A DNA stretch of 64,000 bases from Myxococcota bacterium (GCA_030065855.1 JASJCT010000011.1:45387-109386), one strand, 5' to 3'. Positions 44,282 to 53,856 are shown, counted from the stretch's first letter. Numbers and translations: made by a program. The notes: generated by a model from the letters alone, not told the origin.

Positions 44282-45748
44282 ATGACCTATTTTGAACAGC
44301 ACGCATTTAATCCGGACCGGTTTCGACGAAACGGTCACCGTCTCGTCGATCTGCTGGCATCTTTTCTCGAAGGTTCGGTCGACCGCAAGCCAGCAGAGGT
44401 GCTGCGCCAAATCGATCCAGAAAAGATGTTGGACCTGTGGGAGGGTGCGTTCCAGGACGCGCCCACTGCCGATCTCTTTTCGCTGATTGAGCGCGTCTTG
44501 GCCCAATCCAACAATTTGCAACACCCGCGGTACATCGGCCATCAATGCTGCACCCCTCTGCCTACGGCGGCGTTGGTCGACCTAGTTGGCACGTTGCTCA
44601 ACAACGGATCAGCCGTCTATGAAATGGGGCCGGTCAATGTGGCCATGGAGCGGCGCCTGGTATCGTGGATGGCTGGCCTCATCGGTTATGACACCCGCTC
44701 GGACGGTGTGTTCACCAACGGCGGCACCGTGGGCAACCTCACCGCGCTATTGGTGGCCCGTGGTCAAGCAGTGGATTACGATATCTGGAAAACGGGGTAT
44801 GATCGCACGCAGCCGTTGGGGGTACTGGTTTCGCAGCAGTGTCACTACAGCGTAACCCGGGCCATTGGGGTGATGGGCCTGGGTGAAGCAGCGGTCTACT
44901 CGGTCCCCGTAGATGATGCCTATCAGATGACCCAAAAGGGGTTGTCCTCGACCTACGAACGGGTGTTACGAGACGGCAGGCAGCCGTTTGCGGTTGTGGG
45001 AAACGGTTGCGCCACTGCCACTGGACGGTATGACGACTTAAATCGCTTGGCTGATTTTGCCGAGCACCACCAGTTGTGGTTTCATGTAGATGGGGCCCAC
45101 GGGGCCAGCGCCCTTTTATCACCTCGGTATCGCCACTTGCTGGCCGGCGTGCACCGCGCCGATTCGATCGTCTGGGACGCCCACAAAATGTTGATGATAC
45201 CGGCGCTCGCCACGGCTGTCATCTTTAAGAACGGCGCCCACTCCTTTGAAGCGTTTAGCCAACGGGCCTCCTATCTCTTTTCCGGTGAGCCCCAAGAAGA
45301 ATGGTACAATTATGCCCATCGCACCATGGAGTGCACCAAATCGATGATGGGGCTTAAACTGTACGTTCCGTTAAAGGTGTATGGCGTTGGGCTCTTCCAG
45401 AGGTTTATCGAACACACCTTTGATCTGACGGAGCAGTTTGCCGATATGATCGCAGCAGCGTCCGATTTCGAGCTGGCCGTGCGCCCCCAGAGTAACATCA
45501 TCTGTTTTCGATATACCCCTGTAGGTGCGGTTGACCTCAATGGATTGCAACGCAGGATCCGCCAAGCACTGTTGCGACGCGGTCGCTTTTATATCGTTCA
45601 AACCAAGCTCAATCAGGAGCTCTATCTCCGCTGTACAATTATCAATCCCAATACCCAAGTGGTTGACTTGACCGAGTTGTTAAAAGAGATTCGCCATCTC
45701 GGCACCCAAGGACCTACGCCAGCCCCAGCAGATCAAACGTATTTGTAG
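44282..45748 (+). CDS. Group II PLP-dependent amino-acid decarboxylase
   Basis: The 488-aa protein has the type I fold of aromatic amino-acid/glutamate decarboxylases: FTNGGTVGNLTALLVAR, His188 in QQCHYSVTRA (stacks on PLP), Asp270 in FHVDGAHGAS and the PLP lysine 302 in DAHKMLM. The substrate cannot be told from these motifs. It lies alone, its last 16 bp overlapping the convergent thrC. Confidence 0.9.
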   Translation: MTYFEQHAFNPDRFRRNGHRLVDLLASFLEGSVDRKPAEVLRQIDPEKMLDLWEGAFQDAPTADLFSLIERVLAQSNNLQHPRYIGHQCCTPLPTAALVDLVGTLLNNGSAVYEMGPVNVAMERRLVSWMAGLIGYDTRSDGVFTNGGTVGNLTALLVARGQAVDYDIWKTGYDRTQPLGVLVSQQCHYSVTRAIGVMGLGEAAVYSVPVDDAYQMTQKGLSSTYERVLRDGRQPFAVVGNGCATATGRYDDLNRLADFAEHHQLWFHVDGAHGASALLSPRYRHLLAGVHRADSIVWDAHKMLMIPALATAVIFKNGAHSFEAFSQRASYLFSGEPQEEWYNYAHRTMECTKSMMGLKLYVPLKVYGVGLFQRFIEHTFDLTEQFADMIAAASDFELAVRPQSNIICFRYTPVGAVDLNGLQRRIRQALLRRGRFYIVQTKLNQELYLRCTIINPNTQVVDLTELLKEIRHLGTQGPTPAPADQTYL

Positions 45749-46908
45749 CCAGATCCGGTGTTGATGAGCACGATGGTTTCGCTGGGTTGCATCAGCCCCG
45801 CTTCGAGCAAGCGCCGGGCACCAGCCCAAACAGCCCCGCCTTCTGGTGCGGCAAAGATACCTTCCAGGGTGGCGAGGTCGCTCACGCCGGCTCGGATCTC
45901 ATCTTCGGTAACCGCAACTGCAGTGCCGTTGGACTTCCTGATCACCGACAGGATCCAGCGATCCGCAAAGGGACAGGGCACGCGCAATCCCGAGGCATGG
46001 GTGGTGGCATTGTCAACTTTTTCGCATCGATCTGCATTTTGCTCGATGGCCCGAACCACAGGTGCGCACCCTTGGGGTTGCACGGCGATCATTCTCGGCC
46101 GTTCAGGGCCGATCCAGCCCAAGGCCTCCATTTCCGCCCAGGCCTTCCACATGCCCACCAGGCCAGTACCGCCGCCCGTGGGATAGATCACCACATCGGG
46201 CAACTTCCAGCCGAGTTGCTCGGCCATCTCAAACCCCATGGTTTTCTTGCCCTCCACCCGATAGGGCTCTTTGAGGGTGGAGACATCGAACCACTGCTTC
46301 TCCTCTTTTTGGCGAGCCACGATTTTGCCGCAATCGTCGATCAGCCCGTCGTGTTCGATCAGAGTGGCGCCAAAAGCGCGCACTTCCCGTTTGAACATCG
46401 TCGGTGTATCTTGGGGCATGACCACAACGCACCCCAGGCCAGCTCTCGCTGCATAAGCGGCTGCCGCACCACCCGCATTGCCCGCAGTGGGTAGGGCGAT
46501 GGTTTCCGCACCCAGCTCCAGGGCTCGGGTCACGGCGGTGGTCATGCCCCGAGCTTTGAATGAACCCGTGGGATTGCCTGACTCGTCTTTGATCCAAATC
46601 GATGCCAAGCCGGCCTTAGCAGCGAGTCTGTTGGCCTGTAGCAACGGGGTGCCCCCTTCGCCCAGGGTAATGATGTTGGTCTTAGGGGTCAGGGGCATGA
46701 GCTGCTTAAAGCGCCAGGCATTGACCGGCAGCTTGCTGAGCTCAGCAGCGCTGGGCCGCGGGCGGGGTTCAAGGGCATAGCGGGCGGCAAGTGGGCCTGC
46801 GCAGTCTGGCTTTTGACATATGGTCTGAACGCTTTGCGGATCGTAAGGTTCTCCGCACACCGTACATGTCAGGATTTCCAATAAGCTGGTGTTGGATGTT
46901 GGGCACAT
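45733..46908 (-). CDS. thrC: Threonine synthase
   Basis: The enzyme makes threonine from O-phosphohomoserine using PLP. ATG 46908 gives 391 aa; a TTG at 46923 would add five residues. The N-terminus has a zinc-ribbon-like pair (CTVCGEPYD...CQKPDCAG). The PLP site is NPTGSFKARGM, followed by ALPTAGNAGGAAAAYA and YPTGGGTGLVG. The group with an N-terminal Zn ribbon also includes cysteate synthases; no alternative pathway is suggested here. Its 3' end overlaps the decarboxylase gene. Confidence 0.88.
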   Translation of the reverse strand: MCPTSNTSLLEILTCTVCGEPYDPQSVQTICQKPDCAGPLAARYALEPRPRPSAAELSKLPVNAWRFKQLMPLTPKTNIITLGEGGTPLLQANRLAAKAGLASIWIKDESGNPTGSFKARGMTTAVTRALELGAETIALPTAGNAGGAAAAYAARAGLGCVVVMPQDTPTMFKREVRAFGATLIEHDGLIDDCGKIVARQKEEKQWFDVSTLKEPYRVEGKKTMGFEMAEQLGWKLPDVVIYPTGGGTGLVGMWKAWAEMEALGWIGPERPRMIAVQPQGCAPVVRAIEQNADRCEKVDNATTHASGLRVPCPFADRWILSVIRKSNGTAVAVTEDEIRAGVSDLATLEGIFAAPEGGAVWAGARRLLEAGLMQPSETIVLINTGSGYKYV

Positions 46909-46943
46909 GGTTCTATAAAGCAATCATTAAATTTGATGTTTCG

Positions 46944-47642
46944 TCAAGACCAAGAGACGCGGAGGACACCTGGCAATTGCGCGACGTCCCCCACGATATC
47001 CGCCATAACACGACGCGCGTTGATGCGAAGGGAAAACGAGAGCCGCGCTTCGGCGTCAATGTTGTTGATGCGATAGCTGATGTGCTGAATCCGCATTTTG
47101 TTCTGCTTAATCAGCGCGCGACATCCGCCTTCGACCGCTGCTCGCTTTTCATTGGATATATCCACAACCAGCGTGCGATAGGCAACACTTCCCATCGATC
47201 CTTCCAGGCGATCGAGAACGATGAGTATCACCAGTCCGGCAATCGTTGCGGCTGCGGCGATGCCATAGGCACCCATCCCTACGGTGATCCCTATCGCCGC
47301 CACAAACCAGATGCAGGCCGCCGTGGTCAGGCCTCGTATCAGATTGCTGCCGACCCTTAAGATGGCGCCAGCCCCCAGAAAGCCAATACCAGTGACAATG
47401 CCCGCAGCCATGCGGGCCGGGTCCACATTGATGAGATAGCCAGACGACCCCTGGAGTCCGACCAGTGCCCCGGTCCTGGAAACCACGATGAGCAATGTCG
47501 AGGCAATACAAACAAGAGCGTGGGTGCGCAGTCCAGCAGGTCGACCATGGGTGCCTCGCTCCAAGCCAATGGCAGCGCCCAAGACCGCGCTAAACAGTAT
47601 CTTTACAAGGGACTCAAGATCGAACAAATCCATCACCGCCAC
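46944..47642 (-). CDS. MgtC/SapB-family membrane protein
   Basis: The 232-aa protein has the family opening ILFSAVLGAAIGLERGTHGRPAGLRTHALVC, GIGFLGAGAIL and LTTAACIWFVAAIGITVGMG, across about five helices. A cytoplasmic ACT-like domain follows (YRTLVVDISNEKRAAVEGG to the end). MgtC-like proteins affect magnesium homeostasis and ATP synthase activity. It starts 170 bp from the defence-like ATPase gene, divergently. Confidence 0.92.
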   Translation of the reverse strand: MAVMDLFDLESLVKILFSAVLGAAIGLERGTHGRPAGLRTHALVCIASTLLIVVSRTGALVGLQGSSGYLINVDPARMAAGIVTGIGFLGAGAILRVGSNLIRGLTTAACIWFVAAIGITVGMGAYGIAAAATIAGLVILIVLDRLEGSMGSVAYRTLVVDISNEKRAAVEGGCRALIKQNKMRIQHISYRINNIDAEARLSFSLRINARRVMADIVGDVAQLPGVLRVSWS

Positions 47643-47812
47643 CTGTAGGGTCCCACCCCCTCCTACCTCACAGCTTAACCCAGATACCCTGGATGGTCCA
47701 AGCCTGGCACCGCCGACCCTTGCAGTTGTGTTGGGCGCTTCCCCTCTCTGAATTCCCTTGCGATTTTGAAATATTAAGGCAAAAATAGGTGCTTGCTTTG
47801 GAGAATTCGTAA

Positions 47813-49075
47813 ATGATTAGACGCATACAAGCCAAAAATTTCCGCTGCCTGCACTACATTGATCAACCCATCGGGGATTTTCATGTCTTAGTCGGCCCCA
47901 ATGCAAGTGGGAAAACAACGTTTTTGGATGTTGTGGCATTTCTAGGCGATCTGTTATCCGTTGGCCTCGAAGCTGCGGTGGGAAAACGCAGCACTGATTT
48001 CCAAGATTTACTATTTTGCCACCAGGGTGATCGATTTGAGCTTGCCGTAGAATGGCAGATCCCAGAGAACAGTCGGAAACACCTGCCGTCACCGGTTTAT
48101 GACACCGTTCGTTACGAAATCTCAATCGGGCTGGTGAAGCACGAGAATGATATTCACATTTTCGATGAACAAGTCATTTTGATGAATGCCGCTAACGTTC
48201 AACCCCGGCAAATCAATTGGTTCCCTCGGAGCTGCCAGCCGCCCGAGACAATCATGTCCGGGAAAGTAGTGCGTGAGAATAAACGAGTGGTGCGAAAGGT
48301 TTACGATGGTAATGACAATTTCTACTCAGAAGTTTCTACAAAACGCGGTAAAGGGGGCTGGACACCGTCATTTCGCTTGGGTCCTAAAAAATCCGCCTTG
48401 GGTAACATGCCGGAAAATGAACACGACTTTCCAGTATCCACTTGGCTTAGGAAGACGTTGATTGACGGCACCCAGTTTCTCATGCTGAACAGTATGGCAC
48501 TGAGACAGAGTAGCCCACCTGGTAGGGGATATGACTTTCAGGCGGATGGTTCGAATCTTCCATGGGTTGTCCATTATTTGAGTCAATCTAAACCAGCGTC
48601 CCACCGCGAATGGGTTGAGCATCTTTCGACTGCGCTTCCTGATCTGCAGGATGTATCCACAATTGAGCTACCTGATACCAGACATCGCTTCCTGAGATTG
48701 CAGTATGAAAATGGGTTTACCCTCCCTTCTTGGATGGCTTCAGACGGCACATTGAGGATGCTTGCGCTAACGCTTCCTGCATACTTAACCAATTTTGCCG
48801 GTGTTTATTTGATTGAAGAACCCGAGAACGGTGTCCATCCTCAGGCGATGGAGACGGTGTACCAATCCCTTTCTTCTGTATATTCTGCTCAGATGCTTGT
48901 AGCCACACATTCACCTGTGATTCTCAGCTGTGCGGATTTAAAAGACATACTATGCTTTAAAAAGACAAACGACGGCGCAACGGATATTGTCTGTGGTAAT
49001 GAACATCCTGCCTTGCGTGACTGGAAAGGCGATATTGAGCTGAGTGTTCTGTATGCCTCAGGGGTGCTCGGCTAA
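47813..49075 (+). CDS. OLD/RecF-like AAA ATPase of a two-gene module
   Basis: The 420-aa ATPase has FHVLVGPNASGKTTF with Walker A GPNASGKT (28-35), a glutamine-containing lid, ASDGTLRMLALT, Walker B VYLIEEPENGVHP and the switch ATHSPVIL. It belongs to the AAA_21 group of ABC-like ATPases that sense invading DNA or phage proteins in many defence systems. Its stop overlaps the start of the next gene (TAATG), so the two products are made together. Confidence 0.9.
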   Translation: MIRRIQAKNFRCLHYIDQPIGDFHVLVGPNASGKTTFLDVVAFLGDLLSVGLEAAVGKRSTDFQDLLFCHQGDRFELAVEWQIPENSRKHLPSPVYDTVRYEISIGLVKHENDIHIFDEQVILMNAANVQPRQINWFPRSCQPPETIMSGKVVRENKRVVRKVYDGNDNFYSEVSTKRGKGGWTPSFRLGPKKSALGNMPENEHDFPVSTWLRKTLIDGTQFLMLNSMALRQSSPPGRGYDFQADGSNLPWVVHYLSQSKPASHREWVEHLSTALPDLQDVSTIELPDTRHRFLRLQYENGFTLPSWMASDGTLRMLALTLPAYLTNFAGVYLIEEPENGVHPQAMETVYQSLSSVYSAQMLVATHSPVILSCADLKDILCFKKTNDGATDIVCGNEHPALRDWKGDIELSVLYASGVLG

Positions 49076-49701
49076 TGCAAAAAAAAGATCTGATCCTCCT
49101 GTTCGCCGACCTAGATGCCGAAAATGCCGTGACAACACTAATAGATAAGCGTCAGGAAAGTCTTCAAATTCGATCCATTACTTACGATAAAATTCGTCAT
49201 CAAATGCGCGATTCCGGTTGCTGCCGTGAAGCGGGAGCGATGCTGCAATCCTTCTTAGTAACGCATACACATGCTATGGTTTTTTTTGATCATCATGGGA
49301 GCGGAAGAGACAGCCGACCTGCTAGTAAGTTGCAGCTTGAGGTAGAGAATGACTTGGTCCAAAGAGGTTGGCATAGAGATGAGGTTGCATGCATTGTCTT
49401 TGAGCCGGAACTAGAGAATTGGGTATGGGTAAATTCAGTTCATGTTGCCGAGGCCCTTGGATTTGGAAAGCAGGCAAACGATTTGAAACGCTATCTTCAT
49501 AACAGCGGTATGATCGGTAGCGAAATGACCAAACCCCCCGATCCGAAAACAGCTGTTGAACACTGTTTACGCAGAGCAAAGAAACCTCGCTCTGCCCGTT
49601 TTTACAGCAATCTCGCTGAGCTTGTGAGCCTATCTTCTTGTATCGATCCCTCATTTGATAAATTCAAAACAAACCTGCGACGATGGTTTCCGCCATCGTA
49701 G
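49075..49701 (+). CDS. TOPRIM-like partner protein (MAD4-like)
   Basis: The 208-aa protein starts LILLFADLDAENAVTTLI, then HAMVFFDHHGSGRDS, ACIVFEPELENWVWV, KKPRSARFYSNLAELVSL and ends LRRWFPPS. The DHHG and EPELENW motifs are what I expect of TOPRIM/DUF4276-like nucleases. From memory the whole pattern resembles proteins named MAD4 in methylation-associated defence systems (not checked). It is translationally coupled to the ATPase. Confidence 0.7.
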   Translation: MQKKDLILLFADLDAENAVTTLIDKRQESLQIRSITYDKIRHQMRDSGCCREAGAMLQSFLVTHTHAMVFFDHHGSGRDSRPASKLQLEVENDLVQRGWHRDEVACIVFEPELENWVWVNSVHVAEALGFGKQANDLKRYLHNSGMIGSEMTKPPDPKTAVEHCLRRAKKPRSARFYSNLAELVSLSSCIDPSFDKFKTNLRRWFPPS

Positions 49702-49716
49702 TTTTCTATCCTACAT

Positions 49717-50856
49717 CTAATCGACGCGGGTCAGCTCGGCAATGCCCAGATTGGCCAAAATAGTAACGTGGGCCATGAAATCAAAATCTATTTTATCGTA
49801 GGTATCATCAGCCGTGTGAAAATAAGGGGATCGATCGCCAAAAGAAAATTCTTCGATGAACATCAACGCCTTGAATCCCTGGCTCTTAAACGCCGAATGA
49901 TCCGAAGCGGCTAAGGTGGATTCTTTTAGTTCAAAATCAAATTCAGAGTTCGCCACCACATCCTCATAAAACTCAACCATGCCATCGCTCGGCGCGCCCA
50001 CCTCGATGACCAGATCATCATCCCCATCCCATGCGATCATGTCAAAATTGTGCATTGAGTGGACGTTATAGTCGTTTTCCTTCAGATACTTAGCAAAGGC
50101 CCTGCTGCCTATCAATCCAGACTCCTCCTGGTCAAACCCGATAAAAATGAGATTGCGGCTGCGACATTCGATCATGGCGGCGTAGCGCGCCATGGCACAT
50201 ACCCCGGTGATGCCAGAGGCATTGTCTTCAGCGCCAGGACCAGCGCTTACCGAGTCGTAATGTGCACCGTAGATCACCCATTCGTCGCTCTCCTCGGTCG
50301 CTTCTAAAATCGCATATGGATTGGCGCCACTGCTATATTCATGCGCTTCTGTGGTTAATCCCAGCTCCTGCCAGACTTCTAACAGGTACTCTCGGGCTGT
50401 TTCCCGTTCTCCAGCGCTACTGCGGCTCTCCAGGGTAACACCCGGCGCGATTTCGTCTTCCCCGGTGAGCTTGGCAATTATCTCCTGCTGGTATTCGGTT
50501 ATCCAATCCTGATCAGCTGGTGGTGGTTCCCCACACTCGGTATCCGTTTCAGTCTCAGTATCGGTGTCGATCTCTGTGTCGGTGTCCGTATCCGTATCAA
50601 TGTCCGTGTCGGTATCGCTATCAATGTCCGTGTCGGTGGCTGTATCGATGTCGGTATCGCTATCAGTGTCTGAATCCGTATCATTGTCGCTATCGCTATC
50701 GCTGTCACTGTCCGAATCACTGTCACTGTCCGAATCGCCGTCACTGTCCGAATCCGAGCTGCCGGCGTCTGTATCATCGGCATCGCATGCAGAAAAGCCC
50801 ATCATCCATATGAGTAGAAGTACCCCTAGCAGCCTGGATCCGAATTGAACTGACAT
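49717..50856 (-). CDS. M28-family zinc aminopeptidase lipoprotein with Asp-Ser/Thr spacer
   Basis: ATG 50856 follows AGGAGGAAAATT and gives lipobox FSAC (Cys24); a longer frame to 50925 has no signal. Residues about 25-105 are nearly pure Asp-Ser/Asp-Thr repeats. The peptidase domain has IYGAHYDSVSAGPGAEDNASG (His and Asp zinc ligands), FDQEESGLIGS (catalytic Glu and ligand), an Asp in NFDMIAWDG and a final His in YFHTADDTYDKID, so it is complete. It should cleave N-terminal residues of peptides outside the cell; the spacer probably displays the enzyme. Confidence 0.9.
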   Translation of the reverse strand: MSVQFGSRLLGVLLLIWMMGFSACDADDTDAGSSDSDSDGDSDSDSDSDSDSDSDSDNDTDSDTDSDTDIDTATDTDIDSDTDTDIDTDTDTDTEIDTDTETETDTECGEPPPADQDWITEYQQEIIAKLTGEDEIAPGVTLESRSSAGERETAREYLLEVWQELGLTTEAHEYSSGANPYAILEATEESDEWVIYGAHYDSVSAGPGAEDNASGITGVCAMARYAAMIECRSRNLIFIGFDQEESGLIGSRAFAKYLKENDYNVHSMHNFDMIAWDGDDDLVIEVGAPSDGMVEFYEDVVANSEFDFELKESTLAASDHSAFKSQGFKALMFIEEFSFGDRSPYFHTADDTYDKIDFDFMAHVTILANLGIAELTRVD

Positions 50857-51059
50857 TAGAATTTTCCTCCTGGAAAAAATAGTTCCTATCAGCGCGCTTC
50901 CCAGTGAGTCGCGCGGGTATCCCACGTTTACTTTATCAAAATAACCGTCTAGAATCTATCCGTTTTTCTGTTTTTCCATTGCTTTTGTACGGTGGCCAGC
51001 CAAATTGCCGGTGGCTTTTGCGCTGACACGTGGAATACTTTTGGTATGGGGAGAGACGC

Positions 51060-51122
51060 GTGGCTTCAGACAAAAAGCGCCTAAAATTCAAGGGGAAAAA
51101 CCCTGTAGAATACTTTCAATAA
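51060..51122 (+). CDS. 20-codon mini-ORF resembling the kinase N-terminus
   Basis: GTG 51060 to TAA 51120-51122 encodes M-ASDKKRLKFKGKNPVEYFQ. It starts 76 bp upstream of the kinase GTG, shares its GGGGAGAGACGC GTG context, and matches the kinase start (VSDKKCAKCGGKNPIEALY) at most positions while lacking the zinc-ribbon cysteines. It is either a decayed tandem duplication or an upstream leader peptide. Expression is unproven. Confidence 0.5.
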   Translation: MASDKKRLKFKGKNPVEYFQ

Positions 51123-51135
51123 GGGGGAGAGACGC

Positions 51136-53856
51136 GTGGTTTCCGATAAGAAATGCGCCAAATGCGGTGGGAAAAACCCTATTGAGGCCCTCTACTGCAC
51201 CCGCTGCGGATGCCCAATGTCCGACAGGGCCTTATCTGGAAAAGATAATGACGCCCTGATCCGCATTGACCAATTGGTGGCCGGCCGCTTCAGGGTCCTT
51301 GAGAAGATCGGAGGTGGGGGCATGGGCACGGTCTATCGGGCCGAGCAGACCTCGGTCCAACGGCCCGTGGCCCTCAAAGTGCTGAATCCGCAGTTGCAAG
51401 ATGAAGCCAATTTAAAACAGCGGTTTCGCAACGAAGCCTCCTTGGCCAGCCGGCTGAACCATCCCAATACGGTCGTTATCTACGATTTTGGCGTAACAGA
51501 AGACGGCGCCATGTTCATTGCTATGGAGCTGATCGAAGGCAAAAGCCTTGACGACGAACTCACTCAAACCGGTGCCATTCCCTGGAAACGGTGTCGCCAT
51601 ATTGCGGTTCAAATCTGCCGCTCGCTCCACAATGCCCACGAGCGAGACATCATTCACCGAGACCTCAAGCCTGAAAATATTATGCTCACCCAGGACAGGA
51701 CAGCGCCCGACTTTGTCAAGGTGCTCGACTTTGGCATTGCTAAAATCCTAACCTCAGAAGCCAAGGGCGTGCAGTCGAATTTAACGGCACCCAACGAAAT
51801 TTTTGGCACCCCTGAATACATGTCCCCCGAGCAAGCCCGGGGCGAAATCCTAGACAATCGAACAGATATCTACTCGCTCGGGGTCATTCTTTATAGAATG
51901 CTCAGCGGCAACCCGCCCTTTGTGGCAAAAACACCGATCGAAACCCTGGCCAAGCACCTCAACGAAGCGCCCACACCTCTTTCAACGGCGGCTCCGGAAA
52001 TCCAGGTCCCACCCCAACTCGAAACCCTTGTCCTCAAAGCACTGAGCAAGAAGCGAGAGGACCGCCCGGCCAGCATGGCGTCAGTCGTGGATCAGTTGCT
52101 CCAAATCCCTGACACACTTCAGCAACCGCCCAATAAGACCAATCATGCGACACGCGTAAACAAAGCCGCACCTCCAGCAAAGAAACCGGTGCGTCCGAAA
52201 GAGAAGACCGCAAAGCAGCAGCTCCATGAAACACCTGCTCCTGCAGCGCCTGAAGTGATCACCTCTTCGGACGAAGATGTGCCCACCATCGAGCGGCTCG
52301 TAAAGAAAATGAAACGCCATCGGGATTTCCCTGTCATCTCGAGACACTTAAGTGAGCTGAACGCCAAGGTCGCTTCCAAGAACACGTCCGCCCCCAAGCT
52401 CGCAAATGTAATCCTCAAAGACACGGCCCTGACAGCAAAACTCATCAGGCTCGTCAATTCGCCCTTTTACGGCAGCGTCCGTGGGAAGGTGACCATGGTT
52501 TCCAGGGCTGTCGTATTGATGGGCTTTGACGCGGTACGGGACGCTTCCCTGGGCCTGCTGCTCTTCGATAACTTGCTCGAGACAGATAGCACCCAAGCTC
52601 GTGCACTTCAGGACGCTGCTTTGAGCGCGCTCATGAGCGGCATTATCGCCCAATCCCTGGCCGAAACGAACGCGGTGGCAAACAAAGAGGAAGCCTTTGT
52701 CTGCGGGATGTTTCACAATTTGGGGCGGTACGCAGCCATCTTCTATTTTCCAAAGGAGATGGAACAAGCCCGCCAATTAATGAAAAAGGAGCGCATCACT
52801 GAACGGGCAGCGGCCTATCGCGTTCTTGGCGTGACCCTCGAAGAGCTGGGTAAGGAGCTCGCCGGTCAGTGGGACTTTCCAGAAGCCATCCGTGAAACAA
52901 TGACCTGGTTGCCACCGGAAAAGCTCGCCAAACCTCGCTCAAAAACACAGCGCCTGCGCCACCTCGCCGGCTTTTCGAGCGAGCTGACCAACATTGCTGC
53001 CGCAGCCTCTCCGGCTCGCCGAAAAAAACAGATTCAGCAGCTGGCTGACCGCTTTGGCGACAGCATCCCTATTTCCTCTAAGAACATCCGCAAACTATTG
53101 GCTGCCGCAGTAGAACGCCTTGAAGAATACGTCACCGCAGTGGGAATTCCCGTCAAGGACAGTGCCTTTGTTGCCAACGTCCTAGACGGCGGTGCTGCCC
53201 TGCCCTCGATGCTGAGTACCTCTCCAGCGCCGGGCGTTCCCGAGATGCGAGCGTCGAGCGTTGGCCCCGACGTGGCCGGTGTATCTTCGGAAACCCGTGT
53301 TGCACCTGATGCGCCCCAAGATGCAATCGCTGAACAGGTAAAAATATTGATCGATGGTGTGGAAGAGGCCACATCGTCCCAAAAAAGCGGCTGCGATCTG
53401 AACAGTATCATGCTGATTATTCTGGAGACCATGTACCGCGGCCTTGGCTTGTCGCGGATCATCTTCTGCTTAAACGACGCACAACGCCGGGTCATGAAAG
53501 CCCGATCCGGATTTGGGGACGGGATTGAGTCAATACTGCCTAGATTTAAGTTTTCCCTGAGAAGCGGGTCAGATCTATTTTGCCAAACAGCCACTAGGGG
53601 GCGGGACACGGTCGTCTACGACTCCCAGAATTTTAGGGATGCGGCCAAAATTCCCAAATGGTATCGAGAGCTTATCGATGCCCCCATGTTTTTTCTCTAC
53701 CCCGTGACCATCAAGCGCTTCCCAGCTGCCCTGTTCTACGGGGACATGGCCAAACCCAATACGGTTATCGACGACAGGTTAGTAGATCAAATGAAGCTCC
53801 TAAGAAATAGGGCGGCCCAAGCCATCGAGAAATCCTATCAATTCGGCAAGATATAG
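51136..53856 (+). CDS. Zn-ribbon Ser/Thr kinase with HDOD and GAF-like domains
   Basis: GTG 51136 has AGGGGGAGAGACGC before it. The 906-aa protein begins with a Zn ribbon (Cys7, Cys10, Cys21, Cys24). The kinase domain (about 50-320) has GGGGMGTVYRA, Lys81, HRDLKPEN (174-181) and DFGIAK (198-203). A Pro/Lys linker leads to an HDOD domain (about 390-610): KLANVILKDTALTAKLIRLVNSPFYG, FVCGMFHNLGRYAAI. A GAF-like region ends it (about 720-890; SGFGDGIESILPRF). HDOD plus GAF suggests a signalling hub for regulated proteolysis or cyclic-nucleotide sensing; the substrates are unknown. Confidence 0.9.
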   Translation: MVSDKKCAKCGGKNPIEALYCTRCGCPMSDRALSGKDNDALIRIDQLVAGRFRVLEKIGGGGMGTVYRAEQTSVQRPVALKVLNPQLQDEANLKQRFRNEASLASRLNHPNTVVIYDFGVTEDGAMFIAMELIEGKSLDDELTQTGAIPWKRCRHIAVQICRSLHNAHERDIIHRDLKPENIMLTQDRTAPDFVKVLDFGIAKILTSEAKGVQSNLTAPNEIFGTPEYMSPEQARGEILDNRTDIYSLGVILYRMLSGNPPFVAKTPIETLAKHLNEAPTPLSTAAPEIQVPPQLETLVLKALSKKREDRPASMASVVDQLLQIPDTLQQPPNKTNHATRVNKAAPPAKKPVRPKEKTAKQQLHETPAPAAPEVITSSDEDVPTIERLVKKMKRHRDFPVISRHLSELNAKVASKNTSAPKLANVILKDTALTAKLIRLVNSPFYGSVRGKVTMVSRAVVLMGFDAVRDASLGLLLFDNLLETDSTQARALQDAALSALMSGIIAQSLAETNAVANKEEAFVCGMFHNLGRYAAIFYFPKEMEQARQLMKKERITERAAAYRVLGVTLEELGKELAGQWDFPEAIRETMTWLPPEKLAKPRSKTQRLRHLAGFSSELTNIAAAASPARRKKQIQQLADRFGDSIPISSKNIRKLLAAAVERLEEYVTAVGIPVKDSAFVANVLDGGAALPSMLSTSPAPGVPEMRASSVGPDVAGVSSETRVAPDAPQDAIAEQVKILIDGVEEATSSQKSGCDLNSIMLIILETMYRGLGLSRIIFCLNDAQRRVMKARSGFGDGIESILPRFKFSLRSGSDLFCQTATRGRDTVVYDSQNFRDAAKIPKWYRELIDAPMFFLYPVTIKRFPAALFYGDMAKPNTVIDDRLVDQMKLLRNRAAQAIEKSYQFGKI

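Noticed and set aside
48541..48570. GGTTCGAATC, like a tRNA T-loop
   Set aside because: It is inside the ATPase gene and no acceptor or anticodon arms can be built around it.
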